Below are positions 22,387 to 30,345 of a stretch of DNA of 64,000 bases, piece by piece. The stretch comes from Pseudomonadota bacterium (GTDB taxonomy: Bacteria > Pseudomonadota > Gammaproteobacteria > Steroidobacterales > MnTg04). The first letter of the stretch is position 1, and every line of letters begins with the position of its first letter. The notes under the pieces were generated by a model that had not been told where the DNA came from, ran no database searches, and was given only the letters and a program-made list of their open reading frames with translations. Location: positions 17,998 through 81,997 of the forward strand of contig JACZVC010000010.1 of assembly GCA_022572885.1 (NCBI GenBank). The letters run 5' to 3'. A program made the translations under genes and the position numbers.

Positions 22387-24717
22387 TCAATCGTTCTTCG
22401 GCCAGTTCGGGGGCAAGGTCTTGATATGCAGATCGCGTTGCGGGAACGGAATTGTAATGGCATGTTCCCTGAAAGCCTGGTCGATCGCAAAATTGATATC
22501 GCTGGTCACATCGTAGCGTCGTTCGATGCGTTTTATTCTGACTCTCAGTTCAAAGTTTAGCGAGCTATCGCCAAACTCCATAAACAGCGCTTTCGGTGGC
22601 GTCGCCCGGGTCGGGTCGGTGATTACTTCCGGGTGATCCCTGCCCGCGGTTTCCAGGATTTCCTTTACCAGTTTGGTGTCTGAGCCATAGGCGACACCCA
22701 CCTTGATCCGCAGCCGGCCGTGCGGGTCGTGCAGCACCCAGTTGGTGACCTGACCAGAAACCAGTTCCGAATTGGGTACGAAGATATTCTGGTTATCCAG
22801 CGTTTCGATTTCCGTGGAGCGAATGCTTATGCGTTTGACGAAACCTTCGACTGTGCCCACGGTGACAAAATCGCCAACTTTCACAGGTCTTTCAAACAAC
22901 AAAATCATGCCCGAAATAAAATTGTTGACTATGGACTGAAGGCCAAAACCGATACCGACCGACAACGCGGCGGCCATCCAGGCCAGGCCGGCGAGACTGA
23001 CGCCGATCATTGCAAGACCGGTAATGCTCGCAATGGCGAATCCCGCATACCCGGCCAGGGTTACCATCGAATCCCGGGCGCCGCGATCCATCGTCATATG
23101 ACGCACCCAGCGTCTTTGTATCAGGCCCTTGATCCAGCTGGTTACCAGTAGCAGTCCGGTAAATACAATAACGCCGGACAGGATATTGAGCGGCATTATA
23201 CTGATTGCGCCAATCGTAAATCCCTGGGTAATGTAGGCGCCGGCTTTCGGCAAGATCGTACCCGAGTTGTCCCATATCCAGATGAGCAGTGCGGCAAAAC
23301 CGAGCCAGACCGTAATATCTATCAGCAATTGATATGGGCCGAGGCGACTGGGTTTCTCAGCGGAACTGATCCCCAGGTAGGATCGCGTCCTGAAGGCAAG
23401 CGGACTGCTGCCGGTGGTAATTGCGTTTCTGGTCTGCTCGATCAGCCACAACAGCATCCAGATCGCGAAACCAGACATGGCGGTGAGAACGATTCCACGG
23501 GTCAGATAACCGGAAAAATTATGGTAGCCGAGAATTTCGACAAGAATAGCTACCAGGATAATCAGTAGAATGAGAAAACGCGTGAATCTGAATCGATTCA
23601 TCAATCCCGGTATTTTTCTGGCGATCCACAATATCGCCAGCAGCGAAAACGCGAGCAACAAGGTGATCAAGGATCGTGACAGTGCGTCCTGGTCTTCCGG
23701 CAGGTCGACCAGCCAGCCTTGCCCCAATATCACAAAACTGATGACCAGCGCCAAAAGAAACCGGTGCAGGCGCCTGCGCACAGACTTGACCATGCCGGGG
23801 ATAAGCCCTTCGACTTCCGCCGCCGGCGACAAAGGTCCGGTGCTCCATTCGATTATGACCCGGCCAAATCCGTAGGCAAGCACACCAATTGCCAGCCGGA
23901 AAGAAACGAGGTTCCACACCGGTTCGACTGCATCGATATTGATGACAATGGCGGCAATCAAGCCTGCCAATAGAATCGGCGCGTATTCAGCGAGCGGTCC
24001 GGGAACCAGGAATTTGAATTCCGGTGCGCGCTCATCGGCCCGGCCATTCTTGTACCAACGCCTGAATTTGAACCGCAGAGCGAGGCCAATTCCGCTGGCC
24101 AGACCGGCCAAAGCAATCAATATCCAGGTCGCAGCAAAGCTGCCATCAACGGATGCGGCTGGCTTTAGTGCCTTAATTATCTTCGCCGGCCACAGTTTGA
24201 CCGTTTCAAGTTTTCCTTGGCCGTTATGCCACAGCGCGTCGCCCCGGCTCGTCACGCGTCGCCGCGACAAGCGTAAACGCTTTTGCTCGGCTATTGCGGT
24301 CAGGCCGTCAGATCGCGAAATAACCAGTTCGCAGTTCGATAATCGGGCCTCCACCAGGCTTTTTTCCGCCTGCAGCGCATTGCGTCTTTCCCAGATTTCA
24401 ATATTCTCGTTTTCATTGAATACCGGGAGTATCCCCAGCTCGCTGTCCAGTCTGTCCACTTCCGGCCGAGTGTCGGCAACGCAGCGCTCGGCGCCTGCTC
24501 TTATGTGACTGACCAGTTCGAGAGCATTGCTAACGGTCAGTTCATCTGCATCGGGAGCATTGAACTGGAGCTGCATCGCCTCGATGTCTTCGATGGCGGC
24601 GCCGGGATTAAAGGCTTCTTCGTCCGTGGCCTGCTGGGCGAGCAGGGTGGTGCTGCCAAACAGCGCCAGCCAGGCGGTGGCGGTTAGCAGAGCACGATGG
24701 TGAATCCCTTTAGACAT
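22387..24717 (-). CDS. Large MscS-family mechanosensitive ion channel
   Basis: 776 aa. A signal peptide (about 1-27) precedes a periplasmic region with two Cys (AERCVADT, LSNCELV) that could form a disulfide. About ten membrane helices follow, and then the MscS pore and beta domain (about 570-760): ALSVGIGFGLQSIVNNFISG is the gating helix region, and VGDFVTVGTVEGFVKRISIR and NQNIFVPNSELVSGQVTNW are the beta domain. The layout resembles MscK/YbdG-type or YjeP-like channels but is shorter than MscK. It releases solutes on hypo-osmotic shock. It converges on serS with 12 nt between stops. No good ribosome site was seen, and a minus-strand TATAAT at 24731-24726 is very close to the start. Confidence 0.9.
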   Translation of the reverse strand: MSKGIHHRALLTATAWLALFGSTTLLAQQATDEEAFNPGAAIEDIEAMQLQFNAPDADELTVSNALELVSHIRAGAERCVADTRPEVDRLDSELGILPVFNENENIEIWERRNALQAEKSLVEARLSNCELVISRSDGLTAIAEQKRLRLSRRRVTSRGDALWHNGQGKLETVKLWPAKIIKALKPAASVDGSFAATWILIALAGLASGIGLALRFKFRRWYKNGRADERAPEFKFLVPGPLAEYAPILLAGLIAAIVINIDAVEPVWNLVSFRLAIGVLAYGFGRVIIEWSTGPLSPAAEVEGLIPGMVKSVRRRLHRFLLALVISFVILGQGWLVDLPEDQDALSRSLITLLLAFSLLAILWIARKIPGLMNRFRFTRFLILLIILVAILVEILGYHNFSGYLTRGIVLTAMSGFAIWMLLWLIEQTRNAITTGSSPLAFRTRSYLGISSAEKPSRLGPYQLLIDITVWLGFAALLIWIWDNSGTILPKAGAYITQGFTIGAISIMPLNILSGVIVFTGLLLVTSWIKGLIQRRWVRHMTMDRGARDSMVTLAGYAGFAIASITGLAMIGVSLAGLAWMAAALSVGIGFGLQSIVNNFISGMILLFERPVKVGDFVTVGTVEGFVKRISIRSTEIETLDNQNIFVPNSELVSGQVTNWVLHDPHGRLRIKVGVAYGSDTKLVKEILETAGRDHPEVITDPTRATPPKALFMEFGDSSLNFELRVRIKRIERRYDVTSDINFAIDQAFREHAITIPFPQRDLHIKTLPPNWPKND

Positions 24718-24889
24718 TGTCGCTTATTATAACCACAGCTTGGTCTGTAGCCTAAGGACGTGGTTCTCGAATTATTGTCTTGAATATTGAAGCGCAAAAA
24801 GGCGAGAATTCGCATCGGTATGTGCAGCAGTGAATCTCATCCCTCCCTCTCCGCATCGGATGGTGTGGCGGTTGAAGGGGAAACAGTTT

Positions 24890-25058
24890 GGAGAGGTGGC
24901 AGAGTGGTTGAATGCGGTGGTCTTGAAAACCATTAACGGTTTGTAGCCGTTCGGGGGTTCGCAGCCAAGCCTTGCGCAGCAAGGCGAGACGACGCCGGCT
25001 TCGCCGGCGCCCGCAGGGTGAACTCGCGCAGCGAGTGAATCTCATCCCTCCCTCTCCG
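24890..25058 (+). pseudogene. tRNA-Ser(UGA) copy interrupted in the T-loop by a structured insert
   Basis: Bases 24890-24961 are identical to the intact tRNA-Ser at 25094-25165, including acceptor 5' strand, D-arm, anticodon loop with TGA, long variable arm and T-stem 5' strand through TTCG. Then 76 nt (24962-25037) intervene before AAT, an extra CTCAT, and the matching T-stem and acceptor 3' strands (25046-25057) plus the discriminator G at 25058. The halves could still pair, giving a tRNA-like fold with a very large T-loop, but the normal CCA is replaced by CAT. It is probably not a working tRNA unless the insert is removed. Confidence 0.75.
24962..25037 (+). repeat. 76-nt multi-hairpin insert within the T-loop of the duplicated tRNA-Ser
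   Basis: Three perfect hairpins with 3-nt loops: GCCTTGC-GCA-GCAAGGC (24969-24985), CGCCGGC-TTC-GCCGGCG (24993-25009) and ACTCGC-GCA-GCGAGT (25022-25036), plus a small CCC-GCA-GGG (25010-25018). No open frame and no similarity to a group I intron core are visible. It looks like a non-coding structured repeat or a REP-like cluster. Another GCA-triloop hairpin sits between two other tRNA genes at 30509-30523. Confidence 0.7.
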
Positions 25059-25093
25059 CATCGGATGGTGCGGCGGTTGAGGGGAAACAGTTT

Positions 25094-25184
25094 GGAGAGG
25101 TGGCAGAGTGGTTGAATGCGGTGGTCTTGAAAACCATTAACGGTTTGTAGCCGTTCGGGGGTTCGAATCCCTCCCTCTCCGCCA
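25094..25184 (+). tRNA. serT: tRNA-Ser(UGA)
   Basis: 91 nt with encoded CCA. Acceptor GGAGAGG (25094-25100) pairs with CCTCTCC (25174-25180), discriminator G at 25181, CCA at 25182-25184. The anticodon loop CTTGAAA gives anticodon TGA (25128-25130). The long variable arm is typical of type II serine tRNAs, and the T-loop is TTCGAAT. It decodes UCA and wobble UCN codons. It is the intact member of the tandem pair and ends 21 nt from the purK stop. Confidence 0.97.
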
Positions 25185-25205
25185 ATCTGCCTTTAATCCT
25201 TCCAT

Positions 25206-26285
25206 TTACCCGCAATCACCAGGCAACGCTGCCAACAATCGTTTCAATCCGTCGTCGTTTTCCGCACAAACGGTAATGTGTCCCAGCTTGCGTCCAGGCT
25301 GCGGCTGCTTGCTGTAAAGATGCAAATGGGCGCCTGGAATGGCCAGCACGGCAGCGATGTCCGGCAACTCCCCAATCAGATTTACCAACGCCGAGCGTGC
25401 CGTTGGTGCGGTGCTGCCCAGGGGCAGATCAAGAATCGCCCGCAGATGATTCTCGAATTGGCTGGTCACGGTTCCTTCGATCGTCCAGTGGCCCGAGTTG
25501 TGGACGCGCGGCGCCATCTCGTTGACCAGGAGCCGCCCGTCGAGCTCAAAAAACTCGATTGCCAGGACACCTACATAGTCCAGGTGTTCGAGCAGGCGTG
25601 TTGCGTAATCTTCGGCCAACTCTTGCATGGGGTCGTCTTGCAGGCTGGTGGAAAGCCGCAAAATACCGGCCTCGTGTCGATTCTCCGTCAGTGGATAGAA
25701 GGCCATTTCTCCCGACACGCTCCTGACCGCAATAATGGAGATTTCCCGGGAAAAGAGGACGAATTCTTCCAGGATGGCCGCTACGCCGTTGAGGCCTTCC
25801 CAGACAGCGCGCAGTTCAGCAGGATCGCGCAACAGCTGCTGACCCTTGCCATCATAACCGAGTGTCCGGGTCTTGAGGATTGCGGGCAGGCCCGTTTTCG
25901 CCACGGCCTGTTGCAGATCATCCAGGCTATCCACGGGAATGAAGATCGCTGTATCGATACCCAACTCGTTGAACAGGGTTTTCTCATTCAGACGATCTCT
26001 GGCGGTAGCCAGCGCCAGTGGCGGAGGATAGACAGGCAATTTCCCGTTCAGATATTCCACGCTGCCGGCAGGCACGTTTTCAAACTCGTAGGTGATCGTG
26101 TCTGCCTTTTCGGCCAGGCGTTTCAATGCGGCTTTATCGTCGAAGGCGGCACACAAATGTTCGCCCATTGGCGTCGCGCAGGCATCAGCCGAGGGGCAAA
26201 GAAAAACAAACTCCAGCCCCAGCGGGTAACCCGCCAGCGCCAGCATGCGGGCAAGCTGCCCGCCGCCAAGTATTCCGATCTTCAT
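25206..26285 (-). CDS. purK: 5-(carboxyamino)imidazole ribonucleotide synthase PurK
   Basis: 359 aa, ATP-grasp enzyme. [23 protein letters not shown] is the family N-terminus (pre-ATP-grasp fold); [10 protein letters not shown] and [16 protein letters not shown] are nucleotide-binding elements, and [15 protein letters not shown] is the conserved C-terminal active-site block. It converts AIR, bicarbonate and ATP to N5-CAIR in purine synthesis. Its ATG overlaps the purE stop by four bases (ATGA), a tight purE-purK pair. Confidence 0.96.
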   Translation of the reverse strand: MKIGILGGGQLARMLALAGYPLGLEFVFLCPSADACATPMGEHLCAAFDDKAALKRLAEKADTITYEFENVPAGSVEYLNGKLPVYPPPLALATARDRLNEKTLFNELGIDTAIFIPVDSLDDLQQAVAKTGLPAILKTRTLGYDGKGQQLLRDPAELRAVWEGLNGVAAILEEFVLFSREISIIAVRSVSGEMAFYPLTENRHEAGILRLSTSLQDDPMQELAEDYATRLLEHLDYVGVLAIEFFELDGRLLVNEMAPRVHNSGHWTIEGTVTSQFENHLRAILDLPLGSTAPTARSALVNLIGELPDIAAVLAIPGAHLHLYSKQPQPGRKLGHITVCAENDDGLKRLLAALPGDCG

Positions 26286-26782
26286 TCACTGTCCCGCGGG
26301 TCAGGATGGTTCAGAACCCGTTCCGTCTGGCGCGCGCGATACGCTTTCAAAGCTGTGCGGATCTCTGCATGTTTGTTCCCCAGGATTGCCGCTGCCAGGA
26401 GCGCCGCATTGATAGCACCGGCGCGGCCTATGGATAAAGCGCCCACGGGTACACCGGCGGGCATCTGGGCGATAGACAGCAACGAGTCCATCCCGTTGAG
26501 AGCCTTTGACCGCACCGGCACGCCGAGCACCGGCAAAACGGTCTTCGCAGCGGTCATGCCCGGCAGGTGAGCCGCGCCACCGGCGCCGGCGATAATAATT
26601 TCGATGCCGCGTTCCTCTGCCGTTTCGGCATAGCGGAACAGTTTGTCGGGAGTGCGGTGGGCTGAAACCACCTCGGTCTCGAAGGGCACCATCAGCTCTT
26701 CCAGCGTTTCCGTGGTGTGGCGCATCGTCTCCCAGTCGGAAGCAGAACCCATGATGATGCCGACCAGTGGTTGCATTGGCAT
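26282..26782 (-). CDS. purE: N5-CAIR mutase PurE
   Basis: 166 aa from ATG 26782, preceded by GGGAGAAATCAAC, a good ribosome site; starts at 26797 or 26776 are less well placed. Motifs are [28 protein letters not shown] and [20 protein letters not shown], which form the active-site loops of class I PurE. It moves the carboxylate from N5 to C4 of the imidazole ring. It is translationally coupled to purK and lies 20 nt downstream of a broken P-II-like gene on the same strand. Confidence 0.96.
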   Translation of the reverse strand: MPMQPLVGIIMGSASDWETMRHTTETLEELMVPFETEVVSAHRTPDKLFRYAETAEERGIEIIIAGAGGAAHLPGMTAAKTVLPVLGVPVRSKALNGMDSLLSIAQMPAGVPVGALSIGRAGAINAALLAAAILGNKHAEIRTALKAYRARQTERVLNHPDPRDSE

Positions 26783-26802
26783 GTTGATTTCTCCCATCGT
26801 TG

Positions 26803-26984
26803 TCAGAATTTTTCCGGACGCACAACCGACACGTCGTTCAGAAACAAAATCATGGCGTAGTCGCTGTAAAAGTTTTCTCCAAGGCGTAGCCATGGGCGCC
26901 CATGCGGGCGAAATCTTCGACCAGGTTATGCTCCGTCGCGGTTTCCGTGCTGATCGTGTGCAGTTTACGGGTGTCAGTATGCAT
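26803..26984 (-). pseudogene. P-II-like regulator remnant with internal deletion and frameshift
   Basis: An ATG at 26984 with a GGGGGACG ribosome site opens a 44-codon frame (to 26850). Its first ~35 residues ([20 protein letters not shown], then [12 protein letters not shown]) match the N-terminal strand-helix-strand of P-II-like proteins. Near 26880 the match moves to the -1 frame, which reads [19 protein letters not shown] then RPEKF and stops at 26803, the usual P-II-like C-terminus. The ~40-45 residues between, including the T-loop region, are missing. It most likely represents a decayed P-II/SbtB-like gene. No bicarbonate or ammonium transporter partner is adjacent. Confidence 0.65.
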
Positions 26985-27196
26985 AATGTCGTCCCCCGAG
27001 GCGATGGATCAGGTTGGCAAGAAAGACGCCGCCACATGCTCCATCTCTATACAACGGCAGCCTCGCTCCCGGCCGGGGTGGAGGGCGGATTCTCCACCAG
27101 AACATACTGGCAGCGCAAGGCGTCCTGAACTTAAATCGACTATATTTATCTCACCTAGCAAGCAACCTTTCCGATCATTTTACCCGGTGAATTCCA
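26985..27196. other. Intergenic region upstream of the P-II-like remnant and the TPR gene
   Basis: About 212 nt between the divergent P-II-like remnant and the TPR gene. No RNA gene, repeat or strong promoter was recognised. A short minus-strand frame (reading QYVLVENPPSTPAGSEAAVV before a stop) is open here but has no identifiable homology and may be a relic of the lost neighbourhood. The 3' part next to 27197 is AT-rich and may carry the TPR gene promoter. Confidence 0.4.
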
Positions 27197-28111
27197 ATGG
27201 CCGCTAAATTTTCAAAACCGCTACTCCTGGGCGCACTCCTTGCGTTTACTCTTGCCGCCAATGCCCAGGACCTGGCCGACCTGGCCAATCAAAGCTATCA
27301 GGCCAAGGAGTGGCAGGCAGCGGTCGATGCCTATGAGACTTTAATCCTGGACGCCCAATCCAATGGCCAATATCTGTACAGGCTGGGAGTTTCGCGCAGA
27401 CACCTCGGGCAGTTTCAAGCCGCGGTGAATGCCTTGGAAAAAGCGAGACAGGCGGGTATTCCCGGTAGGTTTGTGGACCTCGAAATGGCCAGGTTGTTTA
27501 CCGAGCGGAAGGATCTGGTAATGGCGGTGGAGAAACTGCAGCTGGCCGGCGAACAGGGCTTTGGCAATGTTCTGCAGATCGAGCAGGACCCGGAGTTGGC
27601 AGCGCTGGTTGGCAGTGACGGTTTCGATGAGGCCATGCAGGTGATCAAGAAAAATTCCGCGCCCTGCGAGTACGTGGCAAGGGCCAGGGATTTCGATTTC
27701 TGGATTGGCGAGTGGGAAGTCTATGACCGGGACCGAACCGTCAAGTACGGCGAAAACACGATCACCCGCAAGGACCGCGGTTGTTACTTGTATGAGCAAT
27801 GGGTTAGCGCGGCAGGCAACCCGGGCAGCAGCATGAATTACTATGACCCGGGACAGCAGCGCTGGCGGCAACACTGGGTAGGCGCAGGCGGCAGTATCAT
27901 CGATATTTATGGCGGCCTGGTGGATGGCAGCATGGTACTGAAGGGGCGTATTTACAGCGTCAACCCACCATCGGATTCAGCTTTCAGGGGAACCTGGACG
28001 CCACTGGCGGATGGCCGGGTCCGCCAGTTCCTCGAACAATCCAAAGACAACGGCAAAACCTGGGTTCCATGGTTCGATGGCTATTACCAGCGCAAGCCCG
28101 AAAGCCGGTGA
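27197..28111 (+). CDS. Secreted TPR protein with a C-terminal DUF1579-like domain
   Basis: 304 aa. A signal peptide (about 1-23, ending ANAQ) is followed by two or three TPR-like helical repeats (about 25-130). From residue 165 there is a beta-rich domain beginning FDFWIGEWEVYD, the sequence pattern of DUF1579-type lipocalin-like domains, with GENTITRKDRGCYLYEQW further on. Predicted periplasmic; role unknown. It probably uses TPR contacts plus a small-ligand or catalytic barrel, but no substrate can be named. ATG 27197 has GGTGA upstream. The next gene is 62 nt downstream. Confidence 0.75.
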   Translation: MAAKFSKPLLLGALLAFTLAANAQDLADLANQSYQAKEWQAAVDAYETLILDAQSNGQYLYRLGVSRRHLGQFQAAVNALEKARQAGIPGRFVDLEMARLFTERKDLVMAVEKLQLAGEQGFGNVLQIEQDPELAALVGSDGFDEAMQVIKKNSAPCEYVARARDFDFWIGEWEVYDRDRTVKYGENTITRKDRGCYLYEQWVSAAGNPGSSMNYYDPGQQRWRQHWVGAGGSIIDIYGGLVDGSMVLKGRIYSVNPPSDSAFRGTWTPLADGRVRQFLEQSKDNGKTWVPWFDGYYQRKPESR

Positions 28112-28173
28112 CATCGGTGCTGTGAGGCTGCCATAATCGATATGGACTCCACTTAGGGATGTAAACGCAGACC

Positions 28174-28461
28174 ATGACCCCCCGGTACAGAATCTCATAT
28201 CGCAAACCCGGCCCGGTTGCCCAGCTCGTCAGTTTTATCACCGGTATTTTGGCGCTGGGTCTTGCGGCTTTTCTGGGGATTTTCATCTTGGTGGTGCTGG
28301 TCGGTCTGATCGTTATCGGATCGGCGGTATTTGCCATGCGCCTGTGGTGGATCAAGCGGAAAATAGAACAGGCGGTGAGGGACGGACGATCGCCTGGCGA
28401 TGTCGTGCATGCCGAGTATATGGTGATCGAGGAACGGAAAACCGATTGGCCGGAGGTGTGA
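28174..28461 (+). CDS. Small membrane protein of unknown function
   Basis: 95 aa, not recognised. A basic N-terminus (MTPRYRISYRKPG) precedes two closely spaced membrane helices (about 17-38 and 40-58), then a charged cytoplasmic tail (RLWWIKRKIEQAVRDGRS...VIEERKTDWPEV). It sits 36 nt upstream of the membrane-anchored histidine phosphatase and is likely co-transcribed with it. Confidence 0.65.
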   Translation: MTPRYRISYRKPGPVAQLVSFITGILALGLAAFLGIFILVVLVGLIVIGSAVFAMRLWWIKRKIEQAVRDGRSPGDVVHAEYMVIEERKTDWPEV

Positions 28462-28497
28462 ATTCGGCAGACGGCCAGGCCCACAGAGGGAAAAAGA

Positions 28498-29094
28498 TTG
28501 AAAAAAATACACAGGACATTGCGCCGCCGGCCGTTGTTTACGCCACTGATCATGCCGGTTATGGGATTCGTCCTGATGGCGCTGGCGATCGCCTGGTTTT
28601 TCGATTCGCGGGCGACGACGGCCGTATTCATAGTGCGCCACGCCGAAAAAGCATCGATGCCCGTCGATGACCCTGGGCTGAGTGATCTCGGCAGGGAGAG
28701 GGCGGAGGAGCTGGCCCGTGTCATGGCAATGTCGAACGTCAACAACGGCCCGGATCATATCTTCGTTTCCCAGTTTCGGCGCTCGTTGGGAACCGTTGAA
28801 CCGCTGATTCGAGATACCGGTCTGCCGGTCAGCGAATACCGGGCGGAAGACTCGGCCGCGCTGGTCGATGAACTGCTGGACAATTACCGCGGCCAGACGG
28901 TTCTCATCGTCGCGCACAGCAATACCGTGGCCGAGATCATCGAGCTTTTGGGTGGCAAGGTGCCGGCGCAGGAAATGACCGAGCAAGACTATGATGATTT
29001 GTACGTGGTTGGTATTCCGCGTTTTGGGCGGCGGCAAACCCTGCGCTTCAAATACGGTCCAGTAAATAACTCGAATAACCCGATAGAACAATAG
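28498..29094 (+). CDS. Membrane-anchored histidine phosphatase family protein
   Basis: 198 aa with a TTG start supported by AGAGGG 7 nt upstream. A single N-terminal membrane helix (about 18-36) is followed by a phosphoglycerate mutase-like fold. The catalytic block reads IVRHAEK (Arg-His present, the RHG Gly replaced by Ala), the Arg of SQFRRSLGTVEPL follows, and VLIVAHSNTVAEII holds the second catalytic His. Predicted periplasmic phosphatase similar to SixA-like or broad-specificity enzymes; the substrate is unknown. Confidence 0.8.
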   Translation: MKKIHRTLRRRPLFTPLIMPVMGFVLMALAIAWFFDSRATTAVFIVRHAEKASMPVDDPGLSDLGRERAEELARVMAMSNVNNGPDHIFVSQFRRSLGTVEPLIRDTGLPVSEYRAEDSAALVDELLDNYRGQTVLIVAHSNTVAEIIELLGGKVPAQEMTEQDYDDLYVVGIPRFGRRQTLRFKYGPVNNSNNPIEQ

Positions 29095-29121
29095 CTTACA
29101 TAACTATATTAAAGTTAAGTA

Positions 29122-29781
29122 TTAACTAAAGGGATTTTCCAGCAGCTGTCCATCGGCGGACAACGCCGGATACATCAGCTTCTTTTCCCGGCAGCGGCGC
29201 GCGATATCCGGATAGGCCCATTCAAAAAGAGTTTGCTGCCAGGTTTTTGGATCGAGGCGGCTGTTGTCATACATGCCGGCAGCTTTGCGCTGCTTCATGG
29301 CCTCGTACAAGATCAATGCGGTGGCCACCGAAACGTTCAACGACTTTGTATGTCCTTGCATCGGAATCTTCAGGTGGGCATCGGCGAGGCGAGCGGCTTC
29401 GGCACTGACGCCAATCAGCTCCGAGCCTAACAACAGAGCGGTTGGCACAGTGTAGTCGATTTCCCGAAAGTCCCTGGCCTGAGCGGACAGGTGCGCCGCG
29501 AGCACCTGGAAACCGTCATTTTTCAGGCAGCCGATGGCGCTGCCTATATCGGGATGCATCACGATCGATACCCATTTGCGTGATCCTGCGGAAGTCAGGT
29601 GATGCCGAGGCAAATTGGGTGAATTTGACACGACATGGGCCTGGAAAACGCCTACCGCATCGCAACTGCGAATAATTGCCGCCAGGTTATGCGACTTGTG
29701 CACGTTCTCCGACAATATCGTCAGATCCGGTTGCCGGCGCGCCAGCACACTTTTTAGCGTTTGGAATCGATCAGGAGTCAT
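29122..29781 (-). CDS. trmH: tRNA (guanosine(18)-2'-O)-methyltransferase
   Basis: 219 aa SPOUT methyltransferase. ENVHKSHNLAAIIRSCDAVG (motif 1), LLLGSELIGVSAEAARLAD (motif 2) and IPMQGHTKSLNVSVATALIL (motif 3) form the trefoil knot that binds SAM, and MTPDRFQTLKSVLARRQPDL is the TrmH N-terminus. It methylates G18 in the tRNA D-loop. It lies 26 nt downstream of the peroxiredoxin gene on the same strand. Confidence 0.94.
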   Translation of the reverse strand: MTPDRFQTLKSVLARRQPDLTILSENVHKSHNLAAIIRSCDAVGVFQAHVVSNSPNLPRHHLTSAGSRKWVSIVMHPDIGSAIGCLKNDGFQVLAAHLSAQARDFREIDYTVPTALLLGSELIGVSAEAARLADAHLKIPMQGHTKSLNVSVATALILYEAMKQRKAAGMYDNSRLDPKTWQQTLFEWAYPDIARRCREKKLMYPALSADGQLLENPFS

Positions 29782-29807
29782 GCTTCAAGAAGGCGGCTGC
29801 CCACTCA

Positions 29808-30260
29808 TCATGCCTGCAAAGCGATGGCCTGCCGTATGAAATCTTCGTGTTGCCCGATGCGCAGGTCTGCCAGAACCGCATCGCGAATAATGCCGTCCTG
29901 GTCTATCAAGAAAGTGGCGCGGCGAACGCCGAAACCCAGCGGGCCGTTGACGCCATAATCCACAATCACTTCCTTTTCAACATCGGACAACAGCAGGAAT
30001 GGCAGGTGATACTTATCGGCGAAGCGTTGGTGACTTTCCTTTCCCTGAGGGCTGATGCCCGCAACCTGAAGCCCTGCGGCAACAAGTTCGTCATGCAGAT
30101 CGCGAATGGTGCATGCCTCCTTGGTGCAACCAGGCGTAAAATCCGCTGGATAGAAATACAGAACCACCGGGCCGTTTTCCAGCAACCCCTGTAAGGACAC
30201 GGGCTTGCCAGTCTGGTCGGGAAGCGTGAATGGTGGCGCTCGTTCGCTAATTTCCAGCAT
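29808..30260 (-). CDS. bcp: Thiol peroxidase PrxQ/BCP
   Basis: 150 aa atypical 2-Cys peroxiredoxin. YFYPADFTPGCTKEACTIRD holds the peroxidatic Cys (GCT) and the resolving Cys five residues on, the BCP/PrxQ arrangement; the family Lys/Pro-rich variants are slightly altered (PADFT instead of PKDNT). It reduces hydroperoxides with thioredoxin, whose reductase is encoded at 13950-14912. Confidence 0.94.
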   Translation of the reverse strand: MLEISERAPPFTLPDQTGKPVSLQGLLENGPVVLYFYPADFTPGCTKEACTIRDLHDELVAAGLQVAGISPQGKESHQRFADKYHLPFLLLSDVEKEVIVDYGVNGPLGFGVRRATFLIDQDGIIRDAVLADLRIGQHEDFIRQAIALQA

Positions 30261-30304
30261 ATTGCCTATTCTAGTCCGCTCGTACCGACATGCAATACTT
30301 GGCC

Positions 30305-30333
30305 TTTCCGGCCATCACCGCCGGTGATAGAAT
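30305..30333 (+). promoter_or_regulatory. Candidate promoter of tRNA-Ala(CGC)
   Basis: TTTCCG (30305-30310), 17 nt, TAGAAT (30328-30333), followed by a GC-rich discriminator typical of stringently controlled stable RNA promoters, 12 nt before the tRNA. The -10 is 5/6 and the -35 only about 3/6 to consensus. Confidence 0.45.
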
Positions 30334-30345
30334 GCGCCGCCTGAT

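Larger units (their letters stand above)
24825..25165 (+). repeat. Tandem duplication (~204-nt period) of a tRNA-Ser locus
   Basis: Two near-identical blocks, 24825-24961 and 25028-25165. Each consists of a short GCAGC(G)AGTG start, a copy of the tRNA-Ser 3' end (CCCTCCCTCTCCGC), a ~35-nt spacer, and the tRNA-Ser body up to TTCG of the T-loop. The 72 tRNA bases are identical in both copies; the spacers differ at two positions. The tRNA 3' end therefore occurs three times (24841-24854, 25046-25059, 25169-25182). The arrangement recalls the tandem repeats carrying tRNA 3' ends downstream of tyrT in E. coli. Confidence 0.9.

Noticed and set aside
24962..25037. Group I intron in tRNA-Ser
   Set aside because: The insert is in the T-loop, not the anticodon loop, is only 76 nt, and has no intron core motifs; simple hairpins explain its structure.
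25278..26570. 430-codon plus-strand open frame opposite purK/purE
   Set aside because: Shadow of two clear enzymes on the other strand; no recognisable domain.
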